A stretch of DNA of 32,972 bases from Amarolinea aalborgensis (lineage in GTDB: Bacteria > Chloroflexota > Anaerolineae > SSC4 > Amarolineaceae), in NCBI RefSeq assembly GCF_900491745.1, contig NZ_UETR01000034.1, forward strand, positions 1-32,972, read 5' to 3'. A program made the translations under genes and the position numbers. Below are positions 9,216 to 16,534 of this stretch, piece after piece. Below the pieces are notes generated by a model, which was not told where the DNA came from, did no database searches, and saw only the letters and a list, made by a program, of their open reading frames with translations. The stretch's first letter is position 1, and each line of letters begins with the position of its first letter.

Positions 9216-9243
9216 GAAGATCAGAGACCGGAGATCGGAGACC
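9216..9243 (-). repeat. Heptamer array, RRTCTCC family on the minus strand
   Basis: On the plus strand it reads gaagatc, agagacc, ggagatc, ggagacc. It fills the 31-bp gap between the lipoprotein and hydrolase genes. Confidence 0.75.
9237..9240 (+). promoter_or_regulatory. Ribosome-binding site supplied by a heptamer repeat
   Basis: GGAG of the last heptamer lies 5 bases before the GTG at 9246. No ATG in the correct frame is close by, so this site decides the start of the hydrolase gene. Confidence 0.6.
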
Positions 9244-9245
9244 AG

Positions 9246-10841
9246 GTGGGGAAGATTCTGATCATCGGGCTTGACGGTCTGAACTGGCCGCTGCTGGAGC
9301 CGCTGCTGGCCGCTGGGTGGCTGCCGACGTTGGCGCGCCTGCGGCGTGAGGGGATTGCGACGCCGCTGCTCTCTGTGCTGCCCACGCAGTCCGCAGCCGC
9401 CTGGGCCTCATTCATGACGGGGCAGCATCCGGTGGTGCACGGCGTGTTTGATTTTCTGGCCCGGCAGCCTGGCGGCGCGTATCGCCATGCCAAACCTGCG
9501 CCAGAGAGCACCCTGTGGGCCTGGCTCAACCGCGCCGGCTGCCGCGTCGGCGCGATCAATTTCCCGGTGACCTACCCGCCTGATCCGGTGCAGCCTTTCC
9601 AGGTCAGCGGCATGTTGAGCCTGGAGCAGCCGCCCTTCACGCACCCGCCGGCGCTGGCGGCCGAGATACGCCAGGCCATGCCCGACTACCGCCTTGACCT
9701 GGAATGGCAGCTGTACGCCGGCCGCCCGGCCGCGCTGCTGGCCGATTTGACCCAGATGACCCAGGCGCGCATTCGCCTGGTGGAGACGCTGGCCGCACGC
9801 CATGCGCTCGATGTCCTGGCGGTGGCCTACATCTCGCCCGATCGCCTGCTGCACGCGCTGTGGTGGATGCTCGACCCCACGCACCCCGCGGCCGACGTAC
9901 GCCTGGCCGCGCAGCTGCAGCCGGCCTGGGAAACTTACTGGCGCACGCTTGATGAAGCCGTGGCCCGCACCCTGGCGCTGGCCGACGTTGAGGCCACGGT
10001 CTTCATCCTCTCCGACCATGGCTTTCAGGCCGCGATTTGGCAGTTTCGCGTCAACGAATGGCTGGCGCAGCACGGCTGGTATCGCAGCCAGGCCGGCCGC
10101 GGCCGCCTGACCAGCCTACTGCGGCGCCTGGACACCCCGCAGATTCAGCACTGGCGCCGCCGCCTGGTCAAGGATGTTTCCCGGCATGTGGGCCTGCTGG
10201 CGCCCGGCGCTGACACCGACTGGTCGCGCACGCTGGCATTCTGCCCGTGGAACACGCAGCAGGGCATTCGCCTCAACCTGGCCGGCCGTGATCCGCACGG
10301 GCAGGTGACGCCAGGCGCGGCCGCCGACCGCCTGCTGACCGAAATCGAGCAGGCGCTGCGCGAGGCCCGCTTCGAAGGACAGCCGCTGGTCGGCGGCGCG
10401 GTGCGCAGCGCCGAGTTGATGTCAGGCGCGCCATCGTTGGCCCAGCCCGACTTGCTGCCGGATGTGCTCTTCTGGCTCAATCCGCCCTTTGCCGGCAACT
10501 TGCAGACGCCTGGCCTCTTCACGCGCACCGGGTGGGCCAGCGGCGATCATGCGCTGAGCGGCATGTTCCTGGCGTGGGGCCGAGGCATCGCCAGACCCGC
10601 GCCGGAAAACTCAAATCCCACGCCCCGCCTGATTGACGTGGCGCCTACCGTACTGCACAGCCTGGGCCTGGCGGTGCCGGAAACCATGCAGGGACGGGTT
10701 CTGACCGAACTGCTGCAGACCGCGTCCGCGGTGCGTTTTCAGCCGGCCGCGGCGGGCGTTGGCTTGTCAGACCAGGCTGCGCTCAATGACGCCGAAACCG
10801 CCGACTTGCAGGAACGCCTGCGCGGCCTGGGGTACCTGTGA
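9246..10841 (+). CDS. Alkaline phosphatase superfamily protein (type I phosphodiesterase / nucleotide pyrophosphatase-like)
   Basis: This 531-residue protein is translated from GTG 9246, where the conserved core begins at once (KILIIGLDG). All metal-site positions of the alkaline phosphatase superfamily can be seen: Asp10, a nucleophile position at Ser49 in PTQSAAAW, Asp199 and His203 in SPDRLLH, Asp257-His258 in SDHG, and His435 in DHALSG. A two-metal phosphodiesterase, phosphatase or phosphotransferase is therefore expected. Ser in place of the more usual Thr nucleophile is permitted in the superfamily. No signal peptide is evident at this start, so the protein is probably cytoplasmic or membrane-peripheral. 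It lies between the lipoprotein and the O-antigen-ligase-like gene, which it overlaps by 4 bases (GTGA). In such clusters these enzymes may act on polysaccharide or lipid-linked phosphodiesters; the substrate here is inferred only. Confidence 0.88.
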   Translation: MGKILIIGLDGLNWPLLEPLLAAGWLPTLARLRREGIATPLLSVLPTQSAAAWASFMTGQHPVVHGVFDFLARQPGGAYRHAKPAPESTLWAWLNRAGCRVGAINFPVTYPPDPVQPFQVSGMLSLEQPPFTHPPALAAEIRQAMPDYRLDLEWQLYAGRPAALLADLTQMTQARIRLVETLAARHALDVLAVAYISPDRLLHALWWMLDPTHPAADVRLAAQLQPAWETYWRTLDEAVARTLALADVEATVFILSDHGFQAAIWQFRVNEWLAQHGWYRSQAGRGRLTSLLRRLDTPQIQHWRRRLVKDVSRHVGLLAPGADTDWSRTLAFCPWNTQQGIRLNLAGRDPHGQVTPGAAADRLLTEIEQALREARFEGQPLVGGAVRSAELMSGAPSLAQPDLLPDVLFWLNPPFAGNLQTPGLFTRTGWASGDHALSGMFLAWGRGIARPAPENSNPTPRLIDVAPTVLHSLGLAVPETMQGRVLTELLQTASAVRFQPAAAGVGLSDQAALNDAETADLQERLRGLGYL

Positions 10842-12319
10842 ACGATAGTCACCTGGCCCCGCCTGCGCGTGCAAGAGGCCTCAAACGCCTGCCCTCTGCA
10901 ATCGTTCGACTGAGGCTCACGAACGTCTTCAGTCGTTCGACTGAGGCTCACGAACGTCTGCCATCTCCAATCTCCCCGTGGTGGATTGCCGCCCTGCTCC
11001 TGTTTGCCGCGGCCGGCGCGCTCAGCAGCGTGCTGCCGCCGCTGGTGGTGGTCATGCTGGTCACACTGTCCGGCGTATGGCTGGCCGTGTCCGTGGATGT
11101 CGCGACCCTCGTGCTGCCCTTGCTCCTCATCCGCTCCGCGACCGACAGCATCATGGATCTCTTCACGCTGTTCAGCGGCACCCCGCTGGAGATGAACCTG
11201 GCTGGCGCGCTCAATTCGTTTACCCTGGGCCTGGGATTGGCCTACGCCGTGCGCCGTTGGCTGATCGCTGACCAGTCTGGCCGTCGTCACGTCATTCTGG
11301 ACATTCCCGGCGCCTGGTGGTATCTCGCCTGGCTCTTGATTGGCTTGGCTGGGCTGAGCGCCTCGATTGCGCCGCTCGAAACCCTGAAGGAATGGGTGCG
11401 CCTGGCGAGTGGATTGGCTCTGTTCGTGCTGGCGCGGCCGCTGGCGGCCAACCCCGCTCGTCGCCCGGCCCTGGTCTGGGCGATTTTCCTGGCCGCGCTG
11501 GCGCCGCTTGCCCTGGAGTTCTTCCAACTGGCAACCGGCACCGGCTACTTCTTCGTGGGCCTGGCCGATACCGCCTACGCCTTCCGCGCCCAGGGCACTT
11601 TTGGCCATCCTGCCATCCTGGCTTCGTTCCTGCTCGTGGTGGTGGCCCTGGCCGGCGCGCTGTGGCTGTCGCCGAGCCAACCTGTCAGCGGCCGGTTGGC
11701 GCCCCCCGGCCGCGCCGTAGCCTTCGCCATGCTGGCCCTCGCCGGCGTCGGCCTGCTGTTGACGCTGGCGCGCGCCCAATGGTTGGGGTTATGGGCGACG
11801 GTGGTGGTCTTGCTCGCCTTCCGGCGGCCGCGCTGGCTGTGGCTGGCGGTGCTGCTGCCCCTGGCGCTGTTGGCCCTACCGCCCATCCGCGATCGTCTCG
11901 CCTCGGCTGACGCGCAAGATTCAGTCACCTGGCGATTGGAACTCTGGCAGGTCGGCGTGGGGCTGATTGATCTGACGCGCGTCGTGGGCCGCGGCCTCTC
12001 CACCTTTCCGGTTTACGTGGAGCAGGTGCTGCCCCCGCGCTATGTGGCGCCGCCGCACAACGACTATCTCAAGGTGCTGATCGAAACCGGCGCGCTGGGC
12101 GTATTGACCTGGGCCGGCTGGCAGCTGCGCTGGCTGCTGGCGGCCGCACGGCGCGCGCTGATCAATCCGTATGCGCTGGCGTTGGCGGCCGTTGTTGTGG
12201 GTGGACTGGTCGTCAGCCTCACCGATAACTACGTGCAGTACACCTCGGTGCAGTGGTACGTCTGGGTGCTGGCCGCGCTGGCCTTTGTGGATGTTCCGCG
12301 CGAAGGCGGTGCGGCATGA
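10838..12319 (+). CDS. O-antigen ligase / polymerase-like membrane protein
   Basis: This 493-residue polytopic membrane protein has about ten or more hydrophobic helices from residue 48 on. The motif APPHNDYLKVLIETGALG (His407), in the large periplasmic-side loop near the C-terminus, is the hallmark of the O-antigen ligase/polymerase superfamily (Wzy_C). This family transfers or polymerises lipid-linked glycans at the outer face of the membrane. The GTG start overlaps the hydrolase stop (GTGA) and the 3' end overlaps the glycosyltransferase (ATGA), so the genes are co-translated. The first 45 or so residues are odd: they are encoded by two tandem palindromic repeats and a short heptamer array, giving a basic, non-family N-terminal extension (residues LRLTNVFSRSTEAHERLPS). 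A downstream start cannot be excluded, but no good ribosome-binding site was seen. Confidence 0.85.
   Translation: MNDSHLAPPARARGLKRLPSAIVRLRLTNVFSRSTEAHERLPSPISPWWIAALLLFAAAGALSSVLPPLVVVMLVTLSGVWLAVSVDVATLVLPLLLIRSATDSIMDLFTLFSGTPLEMNLAGALNSFTLGLGLAYAVRRWLIADQSGRRHVILDIPGAWWYLAWLLIGLAGLSASIAPLETLKEWVRLASGLALFVLARPLAANPARRPALVWAIFLAALAPLALEFFQLATGTGYFFVGLADTAYAFRAQGTFGHPAILASFLLVVVALAGALWLSPSQPVSGRLAPPGRAVAFAMLALAGVGLLLTLARAQWLGLWATVVVLLAFRRPRWLWLAVLLPLALLALPPIRDRLASADAQDSVTWRLELWQVGVGLIDLTRVVGRGLSTFPVYVEQVLPPRYVAPPHNDYLKVLIETGALGVLTWAGWQLRWLLAAARRALINPYALALAAVVVGGLVVSLTDNYVQYTSVQWYVWVLAALAFVDVPREGGAA
10900..10959 (+). repeat. Two tandem palindromic repeats, in frame
   Basis: Two copies of the CGTTCG...TGAG-G-CTCA...CGAACG unit lie 31 bp apart (10900-10928 and 10931-10959). 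The second is identical to the copy at 3681-3709. They are translated in two different frames because 31 is not a multiple of 3 (VRLRLTNVF, then SRSTEAHER). Confidence 0.85.
10962..10975 (+). repeat. Short RRTCTCC-type heptamer pair
   Basis: The units catctcc and aatctcc directly follow the palindromic repeats, the same composite order as at 3681-3753. Confidence 0.6.
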
Positions 12320-13551
12320 CAGCAATGGGCATGGGCGACCGCATCGGGTCGCCCGTACGCGTGGCGGTAATCGGCGACTACCCCGAGAACCCGCCGAACC
12401 TGGTGGGCGGCATTCAGGCGGTGATGTATTACACGCTGGCTGCTCTCAAGCAGCAGGCCGATTTGGAACTGCACGTCATCACGTGCGAAAAGTGGTTCAA
12501 GGGCGCGGCCGCGCGCGGCGCGGTCGTGCGTGATGGCCCGTTGACGGTCCACTACTTGCCTTCGTCGCCGCGCCTCCCGCACACGCTGTCCATGCGCACC
12601 GTGGATCGCTGGGCGCTGCGCCGACGCCTGCAGGAGATTGCCCCCGATGTCATTCATGCGCACGGCCAGGCCGCGGCGTACCCGCTGGCCGCATTCGACA
12701 CAGGCAAGCCCACGGTGGTGACGGTGCACGGCATCAATACGCACGAAGCCGCGGCCGAAGCGCGCGGCGGTCGTCTCAAAGCCTGGCTGCGCACCGCCGT
12801 CTGGCGTGCGACCGAGCTGACGGTGCTGCGCCGCGCGCGTGACCTGGTCATCATCTGTCCGTGGGTCGAGCAGTTCGTGCGCCCCCATACCCATGCCCGC
12901 TTGCACCTGATCGAAAACCCGGTGCACGACGATTTCTTTGCGCTTGATCGTCAACCGCAGCCCGGTTCAATTCTCTTTGTCGGTTCGGTCATTCATCGCA
13001 AAGGGGTGTTGGAGTTGGTGCAGGCCATGGCGGCGGTCGTGCGCCAGGCGCCAGACGCCCAGCTTGTCATTGCCGGCGGCGTCACGCCGATCTACCGCGC
13101 GTACGGCGCAGAGGTGCAGCAGGCGATTGATGACCTCGGCCTGCGCCAGCATGTCAGCCTGCCGGGCTATCTGGACCATGCGGGGCTATTGGCGGCCTAC
13201 CGTCGCGCGACCGTTTTCACCCTGCCTTCCTGGGTCGAAAGCTCGCCCGTCGCCCTGGCGCAGGCCATGGCCGCCGGCGTTCCGGTGGTCACCACCGCGA
13301 TCGGCGGCACGGATCACCTGATCGCCGATGGCCGCAGCGGGCTGCGCGTTCCCCTGCGTGACCCTGATGCGCTGGCGGCCGCCCTGCTGCGCGTCCTGCA
13401 AGACCCGGCAGCCTCTGCTCGCTATGCCGCCGCGGCACGCCAGACTGCGGTCGCGCGCTTTACCCAGGCCGCCGCCGCCGCCAAATCAGCCGCACTTTAT
13501 CGAATGATGAATGCTGAACGCAAAGTACATAGTACAAAGTACAAAGCGTAG
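12316..13551 (+). CDS. Family 4 glycosyltransferase (GT-B fold)
   Basis: This 411-residue protein starts at an ATG overlapping the previous stop (ATGA). It has the two-domain layout of GT4 enzymes: VGGIQAVMYYTLAAL near the N-terminus, IHAHGQAAAYPLA in the acceptor domain, FVGSVIHRKGVLELVQAM opening the nucleotide-sugar domain, and the donor-binding segment ESSPVALAQAMAAGVPVV. In that segment the usual E-x7-E is E308-x7-Q316, so the second Glu is Gln; some GT4 members tolerate this. It likely adds a sugar from a nucleotide donor to a lipid-linked glycan in the cytoplasm, ahead of the ligase-like protein. The last nine residues (KVHSTKYKA) are encoded by AAAGTAC heptamers and look like a repeat-derived tail. 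Confidence 0.9.
   Translation: MTAMGMGDRIGSPVRVAVIGDYPENPPNLVGGIQAVMYYTLAALKQQADLELHVITCEKWFKGAAARGAVVRDGPLTVHYLPSSPRLPHTLSMRTVDRWALRRRLQEIAPDVIHAHGQAAAYPLAAFDTGKPTVVTVHGINTHEAAAEARGGRLKAWLRTAVWRATELTVLRRARDLVIICPWVEQFVRPHTHARLHLIENPVHDDFFALDRQPQPGSILFVGSVIHRKGVLELVQAMAAVVRQAPDAQLVIAGGVTPIYRAYGAEVQQAIDDLGLRQHVSLPGYLDHAGLLAAYRRATVFTLPSWVESSPVALAQAMAAGVPVVTTAIGGTDHLIADGRSGLRVPLRDPDALAAALLRVLQDPAASARYAAAARQTAVARFTQAAAAAKSAALYRMMNAERKVHSTKYKA
13522..13549 (+). repeat. Heptamer array, AAAGTAC family, at a gene end
   Basis: The units aaagtac, atagtac, aaagtac and aaagcgt run into the TAG stop codon of the glycosyltransferase gene and encode its last residues. Confidence 0.7.
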
Positions 13552-13565
13552 AATTACTCCCACCC

Positions 13566-13607
13566 GATCTCCGGTCTCCGATCTCCGGTCTCAAATCTCC
13601 CATCTCC
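13566..13607 (+). repeat. Heptamer array, RRTCTCC family, intergenic
   Basis: Six units (gatctcc, ggtctcc, gatctcc, ggtctca, aatctcc, catctcc) start 15 bp after the end of the glycosyltransferase gene. Confidence 0.85.
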
Positions 13608-13639
13608 AACCGTCCTACGCATAATGGCGTAATCATCGG

Positions 13640-13654
13640 CGTAGCCAGGCTACG
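13640..13654. terminator. Short inverted repeat, possible weak terminator
   Basis: The arms cgtagcc and ggctacg flank a single base and are followed by a short T run (aggttt). It lies at the end of the polysaccharide operon. The T tract is weak, so this may only be a structured spacer. Confidence 0.3.
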
Positions 13655-13708
13655 AGGTTTACGTATGCCGATACCCGAAACGTGACTGATACGCAACGTC
13701 TACGCTGG

Positions 13709-13717
13709 TGCTACACT
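13709..13717 (+). promoter_or_regulatory. Extended -10 promoter candidate
   Basis: TG-c-TACACT matches the extended -10 form and lies about 35 bases before the ATG at 13753. No convincing -35 hexamer was seen. A promoter is needed here because the new unit starts 201 bp after the operon. Confidence 0.35.
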
Positions 13718-13752
13718 GTCACCATCACAAAGATAGTGTAGGAGAGTGCCTT

Positions 13753-15735
13753 ATGAAGACGTTGCAGAGTCGTTTCGTGCGTATAATGATGGCCCTGTTG
13801 ATCCTGGCCAGTGGTTTTGGTTTTGCCTTGACCTTTGGCGAGCAGGAAAGTCAGGCGCTGAACGCCTTGCCGCAAAGCCAGGTGCAGCGCCTGGTGAGCG
13901 ACGCCAGCCGCAGCCAGATGGTTGCCGCGCTGACCGCGGCCGATGGCAAGCGCGTCGAACTGTGGCGCACCAGCGACAGCGGGCGCACATGGTTGACCGC
14001 TGGCAGCCTGCCGGTGACGCAGCTCAGCGCCCTGGCGATGGCCCCAACGTCAGACACGGCCTTCGCCGCCAGCGGCAGCCGCCTCTTCCGTGCGGACCTC
14101 GACGCACAGACCTGGCGGGAACTTCCTCTGGCTTGGGCCAGCGTCAACGCGGCTCCAGCCCAGGTGACGAGCCTGGCCGTGGACAGCCTGTCCGATTCGC
14201 TGTACATCGGCGCTTCCAATGGCTTGTTCAAGTTACGCGGGGACACCCTGACTCGCGCTGGCGACGGGCTGTTGGACGGCGCGCTGGTTTCGCAGGTCGT
14301 GATCAGCCGCGCCAATCCGCAGGCCGTCTATGCGGCATCGGAGCGCGGTCTCTTCAGCGTGAATGTGGACGGCCGCTGGGCCAGGGTGCAGTCTGTTTCT
14401 GTGCCGGTGCATCAACTGGTCGAGACAAACGGTACGCTGCTGGCCGCGACGGGCAGCAACGGCCTCTATCGCAGTCTGGATGGCGGCCGCAGTTGGAACA
14501 ACCTGCTGGATGCCGTCGGCTTGCAGCCGGGCGTCATCCTGGACGTGACTGCGTTGACCATTGATCCCCGCGACGCCGGTGTGGTCTACGCCGCCACCGG
14601 CACATGGGCCGGCACCAGCCAGATGCACTTCACCCCAGGCGCCGTTTATGTCAGCGTTGATAACGGCGCCCGCTGGGCCGCAATGTCCGGCAGCGACGGG
14701 CAGCCGGTGCAGCTAACCGCGCGCGTCACCGCCCTGCTCCCGCGCAGCGATGCGCACCTCAGCGTGCAGGCCGTGACCGCGCAAGGCACACTGGACCTGA
14801 CCTACGGCGATGTCAGCGCTTTGTTGACGCAGCTCAGCCGCGGCGACGCGGCGCAGCAAGCGTGGGCTGCAGTCAGCCTGGGTCTCGTGGGCGATCGGCA
14901 GGCCGTCGCGCCGCTCCTGGCTCGCCTGGGCAGCGAGGATGCGCAGGTTGGCCTGAGCGCGGCCAACGCGCTGGGCCGCTTGGGCGATGCATCGGCCATT
15001 CCGGTGTTGATCGAATACCTGCGCAGCGGCGACGAGATGGTGCGCATGCGCGCGGCGCTGGCCCTGGGGCTTCTCAAGGCCGAAGAGAGCGTCCCGGCCC
15101 TGGCTGCCATCGTCTCGGCGGATAACAGCGTGGCCCGCAGCACGGCCGCCGCAGCCCTGGCGCAGATCGGGACGCCGGCCGCGGCCGCGGCGCTAGTCCC
15201 CAATCTGGCCGATGACGAGCTGACCGCGCGCCGTCAGGCCGCCATGGCAGGGTTGGAGCAGATGGGAGCGGTCGCGCTGCCCGCGCTGGAGCAGATGGCT
15301 CAGGAGAATCCGTCGGCCGTGCAGCGCCGCAATGCCGCCGAAGCGCTCGGCTGGATTGCCGCTCCCCAGAGCGTCTCCACCCTGACGGGGATCGTCCGTG
15401 GTGACAGCGCCGCGGCGGTGCGCAGTGAAGCCGCCTGGGCGCTGGGTGAGATCGGCGGTGCGCAGGCCCGCCAGGCGCTGCAGGTCGCGCAGCAGAGCGA
15501 CAGCGACGCGATGGTGCGTTCCGCCAGCATGCAAGCCCTCGCCCGTAGTGAAGCAATCCAGGCCAGGACAGCCCAGCCGGCCGTGACGGCCGCCGCGCAA
15601 CCTGGACTGCTGGCGCATCTCGGCGATCTTCTAGCCCCGCCGCGCAGCTTGATCTTGCTCGCCAGTATGCTGCTGGCGCTGGCGGTGCTGGTTATGCGCC
15701 CCCAGGCGCTGAAGCCGTTGAAGGTTGGACGCTGA
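13753..15735 (+). CDS. Exported beta-propeller / HEAT-repeat protein with a C-terminal membrane anchor
   Basis: This 660-residue protein starts at an ATG with AGGAG 8 bases upstream. Residues 1-35 are a signal peptide. Residues about 40-320 have sialidase-like (BNR/Asp-box) propeller motifs: WRTSDSGRTW, YRSLDGGRSW and VSVDNGARW. Residues about 357-615 are PBS-lyase-type HEAT repeats of about 31 residues (for example SAANALGRLGDASAIPVLI, then ALALGLLKAEESVPALA). Residues 632-655 are a membrane helix followed by a short basic tail. The layout implies a protein displayed outside the membrane and anchored at its C-terminus, with two protein-protein interaction surfaces. No catalytic residues are evident. 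The combination of propeller and HEAT array is uncommon, and the function is unknown. Confidence 0.85.
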   Translation: MKTLQSRFVRIMMALLILASGFGFALTFGEQESQALNALPQSQVQRLVSDASRSQMVAALTAADGKRVELWRTSDSGRTWLTAGSLPVTQLSALAMAPTSDTAFAASGSRLFRADLDAQTWRELPLAWASVNAAPAQVTSLAVDSLSDSLYIGASNGLFKLRGDTLTRAGDGLLDGALVSQVVISRANPQAVYAASERGLFSVNVDGRWARVQSVSVPVHQLVETNGTLLAATGSNGLYRSLDGGRSWNNLLDAVGLQPGVILDVTALTIDPRDAGVVYAATGTWAGTSQMHFTPGAVYVSVDNGARWAAMSGSDGQPVQLTARVTALLPRSDAHLSVQAVTAQGTLDLTYGDVSALLTQLSRGDAAQQAWAAVSLGLVGDRQAVAPLLARLGSEDAQVGLSAANALGRLGDASAIPVLIEYLRSGDEMVRMRAALALGLLKAEESVPALAAIVSADNSVARSTAAAALAQIGTPAAAAALVPNLADDELTARRQAAMAGLEQMGAVALPALEQMAQENPSAVQRRNAAEALGWIAAPQSVSTLTGIVRGDSAAAVRSEAAWALGEIGGAQARQALQVAQQSDSDAMVRSASMQALARSEAIQARTAQPAVTAAAQPGLLAHLGDLLAPPRSLILLASMLLALAVLVMRPQALKPLKVGR

Positions 15736-15753
15736 ATCATGGAGCAGACAACC

Positions 15754-15781
15754 GTGCAACGTGCAAAGACCATGGTGCAAA
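15754..15781 (+). repeat. Heptamer array, GTGCAAM family
   Basis: The units gtgcaac, gtgcaaa, gaccatg and gtgcaaa lie in the leader or first codons of the next gene. The translation contains TVQRA, the same peptide as in the lipoprotein gene's array at 8217. Confidence 0.6.
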
Positions 15782-15816
15782 GTATCGTAGGTAGGTTGAA
15801 GGTGGGGTGGTTCTCC

Positions 15817-16389
15817 ATGAAAAGGCTGTCCATGCCGAAAACGGCCCACTGGCAGTGGTTCGTGGCCTTGCTGCTCATCACAGGCAGCGTCGTGGTGTGG
15901 GAAACCGTCGTGCGCGCGGACAGCGTCACGCCGGGCAAGGCCGCAGCGCTGGAAACGGACAAGACGCCAGCTCGCCTGACCCTGCGCGACGGTATCATGG
16001 GGTACGAACTCGATTATCCGGCTGGCTGGCGTGTGGAAGCGGATGCCGGCTGGTTGACGACCATCTACTCCTATCAGGCCACCGACGCCGCGGAGGCGGT
16101 CGCAGCGCCGTTGAGCAAGATTGAAATCGTGCCTATCCCCGGCGCGTCAACCCTGGCGCAGTTAGCTGCCCAGCTGCAGGCGCACGATGGCGCGCCGCCC
16201 GCGCTGCGCCAAACGATCATCAACGGCATCCCGGCCGTGCGCGCGGACATCGTCACCTTCAGCGGCGAGCCGGCGCGCGTCATCCTGATCGTCCTGGACG
16301 GGCAGGCCATGCAGCTCGTCGGCTACGGCGATCTGGACGCCTTCGACGCCGTGGTGTCAACCCTGCGGCCAGCGCACCCAGTAGTGTGA
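15817..16389 (+). CDS. Small exported PsbP-like protein
   Basis: From ATG 15817 this is 190 residues. It has a short basic start and a hydrophobic signal segment (HWQWFVALLLITGSVVVW), then a globular domain with GYELDYPAGWRVEAD, a pattern seen in PsbP-like or DUF1795-type proteins. I chose 15817 because GGTGG lies 6 bases upstream and it gives an ordinary signal peptide. An ATG at 15739 in the same frame would add 26 residues made partly of heptamer repeats and has no ribosome-binding site. The gene follows the propeller/HEAT protein by less than 100 bp and is probably co-transcribed. Its stop codon forms part of a heptamer array. The function is unknown. Confidence 0.7.
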   Translation: MKRLSMPKTAHWQWFVALLLITGSVVVWETVVRADSVTPGKAAALETDKTPARLTLRDGIMGYELDYPAGWRVEADAGWLTTIYSYQATDAAEAVAAPLSKIEIVPIPGASTLAQLAAQLQAHDGAPPALRQTIINGIPAVRADIVTFSGEPARVILIVLDGQAMQLVGYGDLDAFDAVVSTLRPAHPVV

Positions 16390-16435
16390 GACCAGAGATC
16401 GGAAATTCGAGATCAGAGATCAGAGACCGGAGATC
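16387..16435 (-). repeat. Heptamer array (minus orientation) containing a stop codon
   Basis: Seven units in register (tgagacc, agagatc, ggaaatt, cgagatc, agagatc, agagacc, ggagatc). The first unit contains the TGA stop of the PsbP-like gene. It faces an oppositely oriented array at 16500-16534. Confidence 0.85.
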
Positions 16436-16499
16436 GTGGTGGGGAGAAATTTGTGGGCAAGGGGTTTGTGGCCTACAACCGGCGCGACCATCCCTCCCT

Positions 16500-16534
16500 G
16501 ATCTCTGGTCTCCAATCTCCAATCTCCAATCACA
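16500..16534 (+). repeat. Heptamer array (plus orientation) containing a stop codon
   Basis: The units are gatctct, ggtctcc, aatctcc, aatctcc and aatcaca. The last unit contains the TGA (TCA on this strand) of the minus-strand acetyltransferase gene. With 16387-16435 it can pair across 64 bp and may end transcription from both sides. Confidence 0.8.

Noticed and set aside
9057..9245. An upstream start for the alkaline phosphatase superfamily gene
   Set aside because: It would overlap the lipoprotein gene by about 150 bases, and the extra residues do not resemble the family.
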